Below, piece by piece: positions 27,926 to 36,499 of a stretch of 64,000 nt of DNA. The position numbers and the translations under genes are program-made. The notes under the pieces are model-generated. The model was not told where the DNA came from, made no database searches, and saw only the letters and a list, made by a program, of their open reading frames with translations. Numbering within the stretch: the first letter of the stretch is position 1; each line of letters begins with the position of its first letter. The DNA comes from DASRFR01 sp035651455 (GTDB lineage: Bacteria; Acidobacteriota; Terriglobia; Terriglobales; Acidobacteriaceae): positions 248,001 to 312,000 of the forward strand of contig DASRFR010000047.1 of the NCBI GenBank assembly GCA_035651455.1. Direction: 5' to 3'.

Positions 27926-28332
27926 GGTTGCAGCTCCTTTGACATCGAATTGTCACTACAGGCCCGTGCAATGCTCCGCCAAATTCTGGGATGGCGTGCT
28001 GTTGAGGGTTATGCAGATTTACTGCCGTGGTCGAAACGAGTTGGCGTAAGACACTAGCCCGCGCAACAATCCAATCACGACCGCGCTCACAGATCAGTGA
28101 CAAAGCTCACTATGCAACGTGACCAAAGCGGATTTGAACTGGAAGGGTGATCGCTTTTCGCACAGATGACGACTGGAGTCAGTTCGGCGCTTGGCGCTCT
28201 GTTCGGATTTCTCTACAGATTGTCAAAAACTTTCTTCAGCGGACATATCTCTTCCTCACTGACATCCCGTCATCTTCTGTGCTTCAGTTGAAGTGGAGCA
28301 ACTGCTCCAACAAAAATTCCAGGTGGCTCCCA
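27926..28332 (+). other. Divergent promoter region between two secreted-protein genes
   Basis: About 400 bases, A/T-richer toward the plus-strand gene. A TTGTCA at about 28218 followed 18 bases later by CATATC is a weak -35/-10 candidate for the plus-strand gene. No other feature was seen. Confidence 0.3.
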
Positions 28333-29262
28333 ATGCGAATGCTAAAAACAGTGCTCATTCTTTTCCTTCTGTTGCTGCCCATGGAAGTGAACGCTGCTCC
28401 CGTCGTTTTCAACCTGAAGCCGATCACGCTGACGAATGGCTGGCGCATCGCCGGAACCGTTACGACCGACGGCACGGTTGGCCAGCTTACGGCTGCGAAT
28501 TTTGTTGATTGGAATCTCAAAGTCGTTCAGACCACCGACTTTGTCTGGACAGAAAAAGACAGCAATGCGTTCGGCATCTCCAGCGTTACCACTGACGGCA
28601 ACAAGATCTTCGTGCCGACCTCGCCCGACGGGGTTCGTGATGGCGGCGCGCTTTTCTTCAGCCGTGGCGGCGGTGGTGGACAGATCGCCACCAACGTGGT
28701 GGTCGCTGACTTCACCCAGTTGAGCTCCACTCTCGGTTACCCCGGCGGCATGGCCGGATGGCAGGATGAAATCTGGGGTCTTAACTATGTGGACCTCAAC
28801 CAGGCAAATCACACACGGTATCGGGCGGCCTCCCTGCTGGCAGGCCGGCCCAATGTATTCCAAGTGCACGTGCCGACCATTGCCACCAATCCGCTCCTGA
28901 TGACCGTCTTCGGCACGATCACCACCGACGGCACCATCGGTACGCTGCTGTCGCAAAACATCCTTGCGTGGAACATCACTGCCCGCAACCAGGACATCAC
29001 CTACTACACGCCGGCCAAGAGCACGGTGATGGCCGCAACTCGCACCTATTCGGATGGCGTTTCCATCTCGATTGCGCACGCCGGGGGACAATTCAAGATT
29101 GGCATCAGTGGGGCACGTCCGACATTTGTCACGATTGCTGACTTTACCGACCACTTCATGCCCGGTGGGTTCGCGAATTACTATATCGGCAATTACGGCA
29201 TCATGGGCGAAAAGACCCCGCTCGTTGCTCCCGGGACCAAGGGCTACAAGGCGACGAAGTAG
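28333..29262 (+). CDS. Secreted protein of unknown function with internal duplication
   Basis: The ATG at 28333 opens a clear signal peptide (KTVLILFLLLLP, ending EVNA). The 309-residue product is not a family I recognise with certainty. It contains two related halves: GTVTTDGTVGQLTAANFVDW near residue 40 and GTITTDGTIGTLLSQNILAW near residue 190, each followed by a beta-rich stretch with SSVTTDG or RTYSDGVSIS. This suggests two copies of a roughly 130-residue beta domain. There is no sorting signal, lipobox or catalytic motif. AGGTGG lies just before the ATG. It is probably an extracellular protein; similar sequences may occur in proteins with PEP-CTERM tails. Confidence 0.7.
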   Translation: MRMLKTVLILFLLLLPMEVNAAPVVFNLKPITLTNGWRIAGTVTTDGTVGQLTAANFVDWNLKVVQTTDFVWTEKDSNAFGISSVTTDGNKIFVPTSPDGVRDGGALFFSRGGGGGQIATNVVVADFTQLSSTLGYPGGMAGWQDEIWGLNYVDLNQANHTRYRAASLLAGRPNVFQVHVPTIATNPLLMTVFGTITTDGTIGTLLSQNILAWNITARNQDITYYTPAKSTVMAATRTYSDGVSISIAHAGGQFKIGISGARPTFVTIADFTDHFMPGGFANYYIGNYGIMGEKTPLVAPGTKGYKATK

Positions 29263-29362
29263 TTGATTTTCGGTTGATAGCGAAATGGCGTGTTCGCCCT
29301 GGCTTACTGCCACCGTGGCGAAGATCGAGCGGATGTAGAGAGACATCCATAAGGAGGAGTAT

Positions 29363-29575
29363 TTGCGCGTTTCGTCAGTCCCCAATACCGCTGACTTCTA
29401 CGCCAATCGGCAAGGATATACGATCAATGGGTCGCGACGTCGAATGTCTCAGGGCGCGCCATTGTCCCTGAACAATTCACTTATCATGCGAGCCGCGCGT
29501 GCCGCGACGACGGCCGAAGCGCGATCTGACAACATCCAAGCCGGAGCAACCCGTTTCAGCACCCCCTATATCTAA
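29363..29575 (+). CDS. Possible small protein, unrecognised
   Basis: A 70-codon frame starting at TTG with a near-perfect ribosome site, AAGGAGGAG, six to seven bases upstream. The product (begins MRVSSVPNTADFYA, ends RFSTPYI) is polar, rich in Ala, Arg and Ser, with no signal peptide or membrane helix. It resembles nothing I know. The ribosome site is the main evidence; it may be chance or the remnant of a longer gene. The rest of 29263-29664 holds nothing recognisable. Confidence 0.25.
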   Translation: MRVSSVPNTADFYANRQGYTINGSRRRMSQGAPLSLNNSLIMRAARAATTAEARSDNIQAGATRFSTPYI

Positions 29576-29664
29576 ACGTCAAAGGCAGAAATGCTGATCC
29601 GTGCGATGTCTTCTCGCTACGCAGCTTTGCCGAGGATCAATCTGCACCACAGGAAGAAGTAGTC

Positions 29665-30864
29665 ATGTCAGTTCGTTCGTCTGAGCCTGAACTCATTTTC
29701 CAACTCGAAATTCCTTTCCGAAACACTCTTCAACCGCTATGGGCCGCGCTCTTGCCTGGGTTCCTGGGGCTTATGTTGGCGGCGTCTGCCGCGGCTCAGG
29801 CCGTCGTGCAAGCTCCTCAGACGCCCCCGCCGGGAAAATTTCTCTATGTGGCGGGATCGTACGAAATGGCAATTAATCCCAACACCGGCGGTCTTCGCTT
29901 TATAAAGAACCTGGGAACTGCAGCCGCGACTTTCGTGGATCCCAGCAATCACTTCGCGTATGCACCTTCCTATATCGCCGGGCCAGTCATCTACATTTAT
30001 CGGATCGACCAGGCGAGCGGCTCTCTGCTGGCAGTTCCCGGCTCTCCTTTTCCCGGCGATCCATCTGATGTTTACGCGTCATTTTTCCCTGACGCCAAAG
30101 GAGAATTCCTGTTCTCCATAGGGGAAGACGTCAACTCCGATTTCTTTCTTAGCGTTTTCCGCTTTGACCGCACCACCGGTGCGATCAGCGAAACTGACCG
30201 CATTCCCGTGACTAACGAGACATTCCTCGGCTGGGTCATCAGTGACGTCGCGGACAAGTACGTTTTCCTTGGCGAATCCAGCGGCATTGCCTGCTTCAGC
30301 TTGAATACGACCACTGGCACTCTCTCCGAGGTCACCGGTTCGCCGTTCCCTTCCCGATCCGTCACTATGTTGGGACTCGACAAGAACTTCCTCTACGCGA
30401 TGAATAACGACGACACACTCTCGGGATTCAAGATCAACGAGCAGACGGGCGCACTGACTGAGGTTTCCGGTTCACCGTTCCAGAATCCCCTGCAGCAGTG
30501 GCTGGCGATCGACCGCGTCAACAATTTCCTCTATACCAGTAACACCAACTTCTTCTCAGGAAACACGACTAATGTCATCACTACCTTCCGCATCAACACG
30601 AGCAGCGGCACTCTGCTCCCGCTAGCCAGGTCAGGCCAGGACATCTTGCATGAGCCGGAGAAAGTTGTCGCCGACCCGTCGGGCAGGTTCGTGTACGTTG
30701 GAGACCTTAAGTTGGAGCCATCCTGTGTTTTCGATCAGTGTATCGGTGCGACCAATTCCTTCGTTGTTGATGCGGCGACGGGAAAATTGACGGTGGTTAC
30801 GAAACAAATTCCCTATCCGGGCGATCCCTATGACGGCAACTTCAGTCTTGCCGTGGCACGTTGA
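29665..30864 (+). CDS. Secreted lactonase-type seven-bladed beta-propeller
   Basis: A 399-residue protein. A hydrophobic segment at 25-45 (ALLPGFLGLMLAASAAAQA) acts as signal peptide. Blades repeat the pattern FLYV/ANN...I..F.I...TG.L....GSPF, for example YRIDQASGSLLAVPGSPFPG, typical of the lactonase/YVTN propeller superfamily (6-phosphogluconolactonase-like, PF10282). Export makes a pentose-phosphate role unlikely; in Acidobacteria these exported versions have no assigned function. The start has AGGAAG about 10 bases upstream. The hairpin 40 bases downstream may end the transcript. Confidence 0.83.
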   Translation: MSVRSSEPELIFQLEIPFRNTLQPLWAALLPGFLGLMLAASAAAQAVVQAPQTPPPGKFLYVAGSYEMAINPNTGGLRFIKNLGTAAATFVDPSNHFAYAPSYIAGPVIYIYRIDQASGSLLAVPGSPFPGDPSDVYASFFPDAKGEFLFSIGEDVNSDFFLSVFRFDRTTGAISETDRIPVTNETFLGWVISDVADKYVFLGESSGIACFSLNTTTGTLSEVTGSPFPSRSVTMLGLDKNFLYAMNNDDTLSGFKINEQTGALTEVSGSPFQNPLQQWLAIDRVNNFLYTSNTNFFSGNTTNVITTFRINTSSGTLLPLARSGQDILHEPEKVVADPSGRFVYVGDLKLEPSCVFDQCIGATNSFVVDAATGKLTVVTKQIPYPGDPYDGNFSLAVAR

Positions 30865-30903
30865 CCGAATAGCCACTAAGGTTTGGTATCGGACAAATTG
30901 CGC

Positions 30904-30930
30904 CCAGGTCTTCGAACCTGGTTGACTTTG
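30904..30930 (+). terminator. Possible intrinsic terminator of the propeller gene
   Basis: CCAGGT (30904-30909) and ACCTGG (30916-30921) flank the loop CTTCGA, followed by a modest T-rich TTGACTTT. The stem is only 6 bp and the T-run is broken. Confidence 0.4.
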
Positions 30931-31026
30931 CCTGCCCCATCTCTTGCCTTTGAATTTGGCTTCAGATCATAGCGCGGCACCTTCCAGCCAGCCGCATTTC
31001 TATGTCGCCGATCATTTCTTTGTATC

Positions 31027-31032
31027 TATAAT
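31027..31032 (+). promoter_or_regulatory. Consensus -10 box upstream of STAS gene
   Basis: TATAAT lies 41 bases before the ATG at 31073. The -35 region is poor (ATGTCG at 19-base spacing), so the promoter is only tentative. Confidence 0.35.
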
Positions 31033-31072
31033 GTCGCAGGTCGATGGCGTGAGGTCGTTTTAGGAGGAGAAA

Positions 31073-31777
31073 ATGCGGCTTGCACTGAACACGCGTGAAA
31101 TAGGAGACGTGATCGTTGTCCAGTGCACTGGACGGGTCGTGGCAGGGGCGGAAATGGAATCGTTGCGCTCCCAGATCCTTGGATTGATGCCAGAACACAA
31201 GGATTTCGTGTTGCACCTGGGCGACGTGGCACTGATCGACAGCAGCGGCCTGGGAATGATGGTGCGATTGCTAACTGGACTACGGAGGTCGCAGGGTGAT
31301 CTGAAATTGTGCAACGTGCCGCAGGCGATCGACAACCTGCTCAGAATGACGAATCTTGATAGAGTGTTTGAGATCCACCAGTCCGAGGAGAGCGCGATTT
31401 CGGCATTCTATAAGCGCCGTTCTGCGCCAGAATCCACGAGTACCTCCGGACCTCCCGTTCTGTGCGTCGACCACAACTGTGACGTGCTCGCTTATGTGCG
31501 AGAGTTCCTGAAAAAGCGCGGATACGATGTTCAAACCACGGGAAATCTTCACGATGCTCTGATTCTGCTCCGGGTAACCCGCCCTGCTTTACTTCTGCTG
31601 GGCCCGAACTTGAACGCGTCACCGGCAACCCAGAAAGAGTTTGAGCAGGCCTGTATGCGCGCGCCCGTCGTGGAACTGGGTAACGATTTCTGCACGTTGG
31701 ACGCAGGCCAAGCGGCATCCCGACTCATGGACAGAATCCAGGATCGGCTGCAGTCTGGCGCGACAATGCCCTCCTAG
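31073..31777 (+). CDS. STAS domain fused to a degenerate receiver
   Basis: A 234-residue protein. The N-terminal STAS domain (1-110) resembles anti-sigma-factor antagonists: the phosphorylatable Ser is in LIDSSGLGMMVRL near 64. The C-terminal part (about 125-230) has a receiver-like fold: VLCVDHNCDVLAYVREFL and a GYDVQTTGN strand, but the acceptor Asp is replaced (ALLLLGPNL where LLLD is expected) and the conserved Thr/Lys are not evident. It is therefore a pseudo-receiver. AGGAGGAG directly upstream gives a strong start. The gene stands alone, with no anti-sigma kinase or phosphatase nearby. It probably acts in a partner-switching pathway with the C-terminal domain as protein-protein module. 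Confidence 0.85.
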   Translation: MRLALNTREIGDVIVVQCTGRVVAGAEMESLRSQILGLMPEHKDFVLHLGDVALIDSSGLGMMVRLLTGLRRSQGDLKLCNVPQAIDNLLRMTNLDRVFEIHQSEESAISAFYKRRSAPESTSTSGPPVLCVDHNCDVLAYVREFLKKRGYDVQTTGNLHDALILLRVTRPALLLLGPNLNASPATQKEFEQACMRAPVVELGNDFCTLDAGQAASRLMDRIQDRLQSGATMPS

Positions 31778-31947
31778 TCAGCGTTTCATTCACGTCGGCA
31801 GAAAGCCATTCCGGCCGAGGCGTCAGATCTCAATCAGTTTTCTCGCGCCACGGCTTCATATGTCAATCTATTGAAGTCGACGCATGACCTTGGGCCAATG
31901 ATATCGTTGTGATGGCACGCCTGGAGGCGGGATTTTTGGATTGATAG

Positions 31948-33411
31948 ATGGATATTCTCCAGAAACTATTTGAGCGGCATTTCCGCTCGCCGGCAGTTCG
32001 AGTGAAACCCTTGCAGGGCCAATTGGGCGGGTCAGCGCGTAGCATCATTCGCCTCGGTAACGATGCTCATAGTGCCATAGGCATCGTCTATGACGTGCGC
32101 GAAGAGAATGTCGCGTTCCTGAATTTTTCGAGACACTTTCGCTCCCATGGCCTCCCCGTGCCCGAAATCTACGCTGAAGATGTTGAGCACAACGCGTATC
32201 TGGAAGAGGACTTGGGCGACACAACCCTGTTCGAATTTCTCTCGCAAAACCGTGCCGGCGAGGAGATTGGCCCCGATGCTACTGAGGCATACAAAAGAAC
32301 TTTGGCTGTATTGCCGCGCTTCCAGGTCGAGGCTGGACGAGATTTGAATTACAAAGTCTGTTATCCCAGGTCCAGTTTCGACCGTCAGTCGATTGCCTGG
32401 GACCTCAACTATTTCAAATACTATTTTTTGCGTCTCGCGGGAATCCCGTTCAATGAACAGGCTCTCGAGCACGATTTCGCCCGACTCACGAAGTTTTTGC
32501 TGACGGCTGAGCACGACTACTTTCTGTACCGAGATTTCCAATCCCGTAATGTCATGTTGCGCGACGGGCAGCCGTTCTTTCTGGATTACCAGGGAGGACG
32601 CAAGGGCGCACTCCACTACGACGTCGCGTCGCTGCTGTATGACGCAAAGGCTGACCTGCCGCCGCACGTTCGCGATTTATTACTGGATGACTATCTTGAC
32701 GAGCTGGAGAAGTTCATCAGTGTTGATCGCGACACTTTCATGCGGCACTACTATGCCTTCGCCTACGTGCGCATCATGCAGGCCTTAGGTGCATACGGAT
32801 TCCGCGGCTTCTACGAACGCAAGGCGCATTTTCTCCAGAGCGTGCCGTTTGCCCTCAAGAATGTGCGCTGGTTACTGCACAACGTTCAACTGCCTGTTGA
32901 ACTCCCCACGTTGCTCGAGGCATTCACCGCCATGCTAGGTTCCGAGAAATTGCGGAGCCTGGACATGGAACAGGACTCGACATCGGCAAGCGCGGCATCC
33001 GCTACAGGCAAGCTTGTAGTGCGAATCTTCAGCTTTTCTTTTCATCGCGGGGGCGTGCCCAAAGATGAAACGGGAAACGGTGGCGGCTTCGTGTTCGACA
33101 GCAGATCAGTTCCCAATCCGGGCCGTGAGGAACGATTTAAGGCACTCACAGGCAAAGACACACCCGTGGTGGACTACCTGCAGCAGCAGACGAGCGCCCA
33201 CGAATTCCTCGCCCACGCGGCATCATTGGTAGATGCGACTGTGGCCAATTATCAGGATCGCGGATTCAGGAATCTCATGATTTCCTTCGGCTGCACGGGC
33301 GGGCAACATCGCTCCGTTTATTTTGCCGAGCAAATGGCGAAACGCTTGCGTGAACGCGATAATGTGCAAGTCATTGTGCGGCATCTTGAATTAGAGAAGA
33401 TGGCCAAATGA
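31948..33411 (+). CDS. AmgK-like amino-sugar kinase fused to a RapZ C-terminal domain
   Basis: A 487-residue two-domain protein. Residues 1-335 are an APH/choline-kinase fold like AmgK, which phosphorylates the anomeric hydroxyl of MurNAc/GlcNAc: the catalytic loop is YRDFQSRNVM near 193 (HxDxxxxN variant with Tyr for His) and the Mg site FLDYQGG near 210. After a low-complexity linker, residues 355-487 match the RapZ C-terminal domain: FSFSFHRGGVP, FDSRSVPNPG, LTGKDTPVVDYL and FGCTGGQHRSVYFAE. In RapZ this domain binds glucosamine-6-phosphate and GlmZ/GlmY RNA. The stop overlaps the next start (ATGA), coupling it to a MurU-like enzyme. The N-terminal RapZ P-loop ATPase is absent. Confidence 0.88.
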   Translation: MDILQKLFERHFRSPAVRVKPLQGQLGGSARSIIRLGNDAHSAIGIVYDVREENVAFLNFSRHFRSHGLPVPEIYAEDVEHNAYLEEDLGDTTLFEFLSQNRAGEEIGPDATEAYKRTLAVLPRFQVEAGRDLNYKVCYPRSSFDRQSIAWDLNYFKYYFLRLAGIPFNEQALEHDFARLTKFLLTAEHDYFLYRDFQSRNVMLRDGQPFFLDYQGGRKGALHYDVASLLYDAKADLPPHVRDLLLDDYLDELEKFISVDRDTFMRHYYAFAYVRIMQALGAYGFRGFYERKAHFLQSVPFALKNVRWLLHNVQLPVELPTLLEAFTAMLGSEKLRSLDMEQDSTSASAASATGKLVVRIFSFSFHRGGVPKDETGNGGGFVFDSRSVPNPGREERFKALTGKDTPVVDYLQQQTSAHEFLAHAASLVDATVANYQDRGFRNLMISFGCTGGQHRSVYFAEQMAKRLRERDNVQVIVRHLELEKMAK

Positions 33412-34154
33412 GAGCGATGATTCTGGCAGCCGGCCTGGGCACGCGCTTACGCCCAATTACCGACAACCGGCCGAAAGCCCTGGTGGAAGTCGGCGGACGT
33501 ACGTTGCTGGAAATCACGCTCACCCGCTTGCGCGGCTTTGGGATAAAAGACGTAATTATCAATGCGCACCACTTTGCCGACATGCTGGTGGACTACCTCA
33601 AACAGAAGAGCAATTTCGGCATGAATCTCGAGGTTTCCCGCGAGCAGATTCTGCTGGACACGGGTGGGGGGCTGAAGAAGGCCGCGCGTTTTTTTTTCAG
33701 CTCTGCTGACCGTGCCGAACCGTTCGTTTTACATAATGTCGATGTCATCAGCTCGATTGATTTAGGCCGCATGCTGCAATTCCATAATAAACAGCATGCC
33801 CTGGCGACGCTGGCAATGCAGGACCGGAAGACCTCGCGTTACCTGCTCTTCAATAGCGATTCGCAACTTTGTGGCAGGCAATCTGGGCAGGATCAGACGG
33901 CTCCCGTTCCAGGTTCAGGAGAGAACGTCCAAGCGCTTGCTTTTTGTGGAATCCACATTATCTCTCCACGCTTGTTGACCATGATGATGGAGGACGGAGC
34001 GTTTTCGATCATCAACACCTACCTGCGTTTGTCCGCTGCCGGAGAGCGAATTCTGAGCTTTCGTGCCGATGACTATTATTGGCGCGATCTGGGAAGGCCT
34101 GAGGATCTCGCCCAGGCCGCTCAAGATATTGAGCAAAACGCGAGTCTTGCTTAG
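33408..34154 (+). CDS. murU: MurU-like sugar-1-phosphate nucleotidyltransferase
   Basis: A 248-residue NTP_transferase. The signature MILAAGLGTRLRPITDNRPK is at the N-terminus, HNVDVIS carries the metal-binding Asp near 108, and the C-terminal DYYWRDLGRPEDL is shared with MurNAc-1-P uridylyltransferase and related enzymes. The short length (no acyltransferase domain) fits MurU rather than GlmU. With the upstream AmgK-like kinase it should give UDP-MurNAc or another UDP-amino sugar from recycled wall sugars, bypassing GlmS/MurA. It overlaps the kinase gene by four bases. Substrate identity is inferred from pairing; a mannose- or glucose-1-P enzyme is possible. Confidence 0.82.
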   Translation: MRAMILAAGLGTRLRPITDNRPKALVEVGGRTLLEITLTRLRGFGIKDVIINAHHFADMLVDYLKQKSNFGMNLEVSREQILLDTGGGLKKAARFFFSSADRAEPFVLHNVDVISSIDLGRMLQFHNKQHALATLAMQDRKTSRYLLFNSDSQLCGRQSGQDQTAPVPGSGENVQALAFCGIHIISPRLLTMMMEDGAFSIINTYLRLSAAGERILSFRADDYYWRDLGRPEDLAQAAQDIEQNASLA

Positions 34155-34225
34155 GTCGGCGCAGCTGTTCACAGAAAACTGTTGATTCCCCTCGCAAGCA
34201 CTATCACACGTGGTAGAAACGAGGT

Positions 34226-34996
34226 ATGAACGCACTTCCTCGATTCGATCTGAGTGGCCAGGTAGCGCTGGTGACGGGTGCAGCCCGCGGACTTGGCCGG
34301 GCGATCACGCTGGCGGTTGCGGAGGCTGGCGCTGATGTAGCCCTTGGGCTGCGCGCGAAAGACAGCGGAGCGGAACTCGCTGAAGAGGTGGCCGCTCTGG
34401 GCCGCAAATCGCTGCCGCTCCAAATGGACGTAATGCGACTGGATGAAGTCCGCGCCGCGATCGCGGAGACCGTTCGTCGATTCGGGCGCCTCGACCTTCT
34501 CGTCAACAACGCAGGAATCGCACCGGAAAATCCAGCGGAGAATGTGCGCGAAGAAGATTTTGATGCCACGCTGGCGGTGAATCTGAAAGGGACGTTTTTC
34601 GCTAGCCAGGCTGCGGCGCGAACCATGATCGGGCAGAAGCGTGGATGCATCATCAACATGAGTTCACAAGCTGGCTTCGCTGCTCTACCTAACGAGAGCA
34701 TTTACTGCATGACCAAGGCGGCAATCGCGCACCTGACGAAGTGTCTGGCAGTGGAATGGGGAAGGTACAACATTCGCGTCAACGCGGTGGCGCCGACCTT
34801 CATTGATACGCCTGGCACTCAGGAATATCTCTCGCATCCGGCAAATCGCGCGGACGTGGTAGATAGAATTGCTGGCTTGCACCGCATTGGGGAGCCCGTG
34901 GAAGTAGCCGGTGCGGTAGTTTTCCTGGCTTCAGACGCCGCTTCGCTCATAACCGGACATACATTGCTGATCGATGGTGGGTGGACGGCAAGGTAG
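34226..34996 (+). CDS. SDR-family oxidoreductase (FabG/gluconate-5-dehydrogenase-like)
   Basis: A 256-residue classical SDR: cofactor motif TGAARGLGRAI near 16, NNAG near 95, catalytic Ser in NMSSQAG, YCMTK (Tyr-xxx-Lys) near 160, and C-terminal ITGHTLLIDGGWTAR. Acidic residues for NAD are not obvious after strand 2 (GLRAKD), so NADP is plausible. It begins 71 bases after the MurU gene on the same strand and may be in the operon. Substrate unknown: sugar acid, 3-oxoacyl or polyol oxidoreduction all fit. Confidence 0.88.
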   Translation: MNALPRFDLSGQVALVTGAARGLGRAITLAVAEAGADVALGLRAKDSGAELAEEVAALGRKSLPLQMDVMRLDEVRAAIAETVRRFGRLDLLVNNAGIAPENPAENVREEDFDATLAVNLKGTFFASQAAARTMIGQKRGCIINMSSQAGFAALPNESIYCMTKAAIAHLTKCLAVEWGRYNIRVNAVAPTFIDTPGTQEYLSHPANRADVVDRIAGLHRIGEPVEVAGAVVFLASDAASLITGHTLLIDGGWTAR

Positions 34997-35031
34997 GGGC
35001 TAGCGACGCGCGTGCCTAAGCGCGCGGTGCA

Positions 35032-36306
35032 TCAAGGCACCACAGCCTTGACTTGGTTGGAATAGCTGCTTTCTTTACCGCCGCCATCGACCGCGGTGGT
35101 CACATAGAAATAGGTCACGCCACTCTGCACGGTGCTGTCCGAATAGTTGGTATTTGGGTCGAGGCCAGCGTTGATCTTGTGATAGGGCCCGCCCGATTTG
35201 TTGCCACGATAGACATTGTATCCAGACACCTGAGAGGTACTCGGATCCCAAGTAAGCCCGACCATGTGTTGTGCGGTAACTCCGGTTCCCTTTAACGATT
35301 GGTTCAGAAGATTGTCGGAGGCGTTGCTTTTGAACGAGAGGGTGCCGGATGCGCGTCCGTTGGACTGCGGTGAAAATGTCAGCGTAAAGGTCGCGCTCTG
35401 GTTGGCCTTGAGGGTTAACGGAAGATTCAGACCCTTAATGCTGAATTCCGAACTGCCAGACCAATTGTCCGAGGAAATCGTAACGCTGGCACCTCGAGCA
35501 GAAAGCGTCGCCGTGTGGCTGCTGCTGGAGCCGACAGTCACGTTTCCGAAATTGGCCGAGGCCGGGGTAACCGTGAGTTGGCCAGCACTCGATGTGGTCC
35601 CCGAAAGTTTGGCGGAGACCGCCAATTTTGAGGTACTCGAAACGACAACCATGCTGCCGGACGAGTTCCCGGCGGAGGTCGGCGCAAACTTTACGTTGAA
35701 CGTAATGCTGGCGCCCGGTTTCAGGGTGGCGGGAAGATTCGGACCGCTGTAACTGAATCCGGAGCCAAATGTCGCGGCACTGGACAGGATGACTTTCGAA
35801 GGACCGGTATTTGTAATAGTTTCAAAAGCCGTCTCGCTCTGCCCCACGGGGATGCCGGGGAAAGTAATGGCCGAGGGACTGGCAAGCAAAGGAGCGGCTC
35901 CCACGCCTTCTCCAGAGATATTCATCACCAGCGGTGAATTAGGTCCCGTGTTCGCCAGCGAAATTTGGCCGTTCACAGCTCCCGCAAAACGGGGAGCAAA
36001 CTTCACTTTGAACGTAGTGCTCTCGCCCGCCGCCAAGGTCAACGGAAGATTCAGCCCACTGGTAGTGAAAGCGGCGTTGCTGATGGTGTGGGATTTCAGC
36101 GTGACAGAAGTCGAGCCGGCGTTGGACACAGTGACGGACACAGTGGGCGATTTGCCCAGCAAAACTTTGCCAAAAGCAGAATTGGCGGGATTGAAGGCCA
36201 ACTGCTCTGCGGCGGCGCGGCTTTCGCCAAAAGGCAGGACGGTCAGGGTTACGATTGCAATGGCAACCCAGATTCGCCCATGGAGGTACTGGGGGAGAGT
36301 ACGCAT
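35032..36306 (-). CDS. Choice-of-anchor-D (HYDIN-like) protein with 3 Ig-like repeats and FN3
   Basis: ATG at 36306 opens a signal peptide (IWVAIAIVTLTVLPFG, ending SRAAA); an in-frame codon 54 bases upstream would add a non-signal leader. The 424-residue product has three roughly 105-residue ASH/HYDIN-type Ig-like repeats (cores NPANSAFGKVLLGKS, SPSAITFPGIPVGQS, TPASANFGNVTVGSS) and a C-terminal fibronectin-III-like domain: VGLTWDPSTSQVSGYNVYRG, ending SSYSNQVKAVVP. Secreted; function unknown, probably adhesion or matrix. First and shortest of three paralogues. Confidence 0.85.
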   Translation of the reverse strand: MRTLPQYLHGRIWVAIAIVTLTVLPFGESRAAAEQLAFNPANSAFGKVLLGKSPTVSVTVSNAGSTSVTLKSHTISNAAFTTSGLNLPLTLAAGESTTFKVKFAPRFAGAVNGQISLANTGPNSPLVMNISGEGVGAAPLLASPSAITFPGIPVGQSETAFETITNTGPSKVILSSAATFGSGFSYSGPNLPATLKPGASITFNVKFAPTSAGNSSGSMVVVSSTSKLAVSAKLSGTTSSAGQLTVTPASANFGNVTVGSSSSHTATLSARGASVTISSDNWSGSSEFSIKGLNLPLTLKANQSATFTLTFSPQSNGRASGTLSFKSNASDNLLNQSLKGTGVTAQHMVGLTWDPSTSQVSGYNVYRGNKSGGPYHKINAGLDPNTNYSDSTVQSGVTYFYVTTAVDGGGKESSYSNQVKAVVP

Positions 36307-36499
36307 GGCGTTCCCAGTGTCCACGAGAGAGCCATTGTGGGGAATATCACAGAAGGGCATGCGGTGGAGCTTTGTGCCGCAAACCCTTGATGTGACGCGC
36401 GCTTGGGCGCGTGTATATATTTTGTAGACAGCGGACTGACAAGCTCCAGGACTCAGTTGTTTCGCTTAGCGGCCGAATCGATCCTCATAAGCTTTTTTT

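Noticed and set aside
28342..29385. 347-codon open frame on the minus strand
   Set aside because: Antisense to the exported protein at 28333-29262, which has a signal peptide and internal repeats; the antisense product has an arbitrary composition.
35000..35045. CGCGCG and GGTGC/GCACC inverted repeats as a bidirectional terminator
   Set aside because: Arms of 5-6 bp and no T-run on either side; too weak to call.
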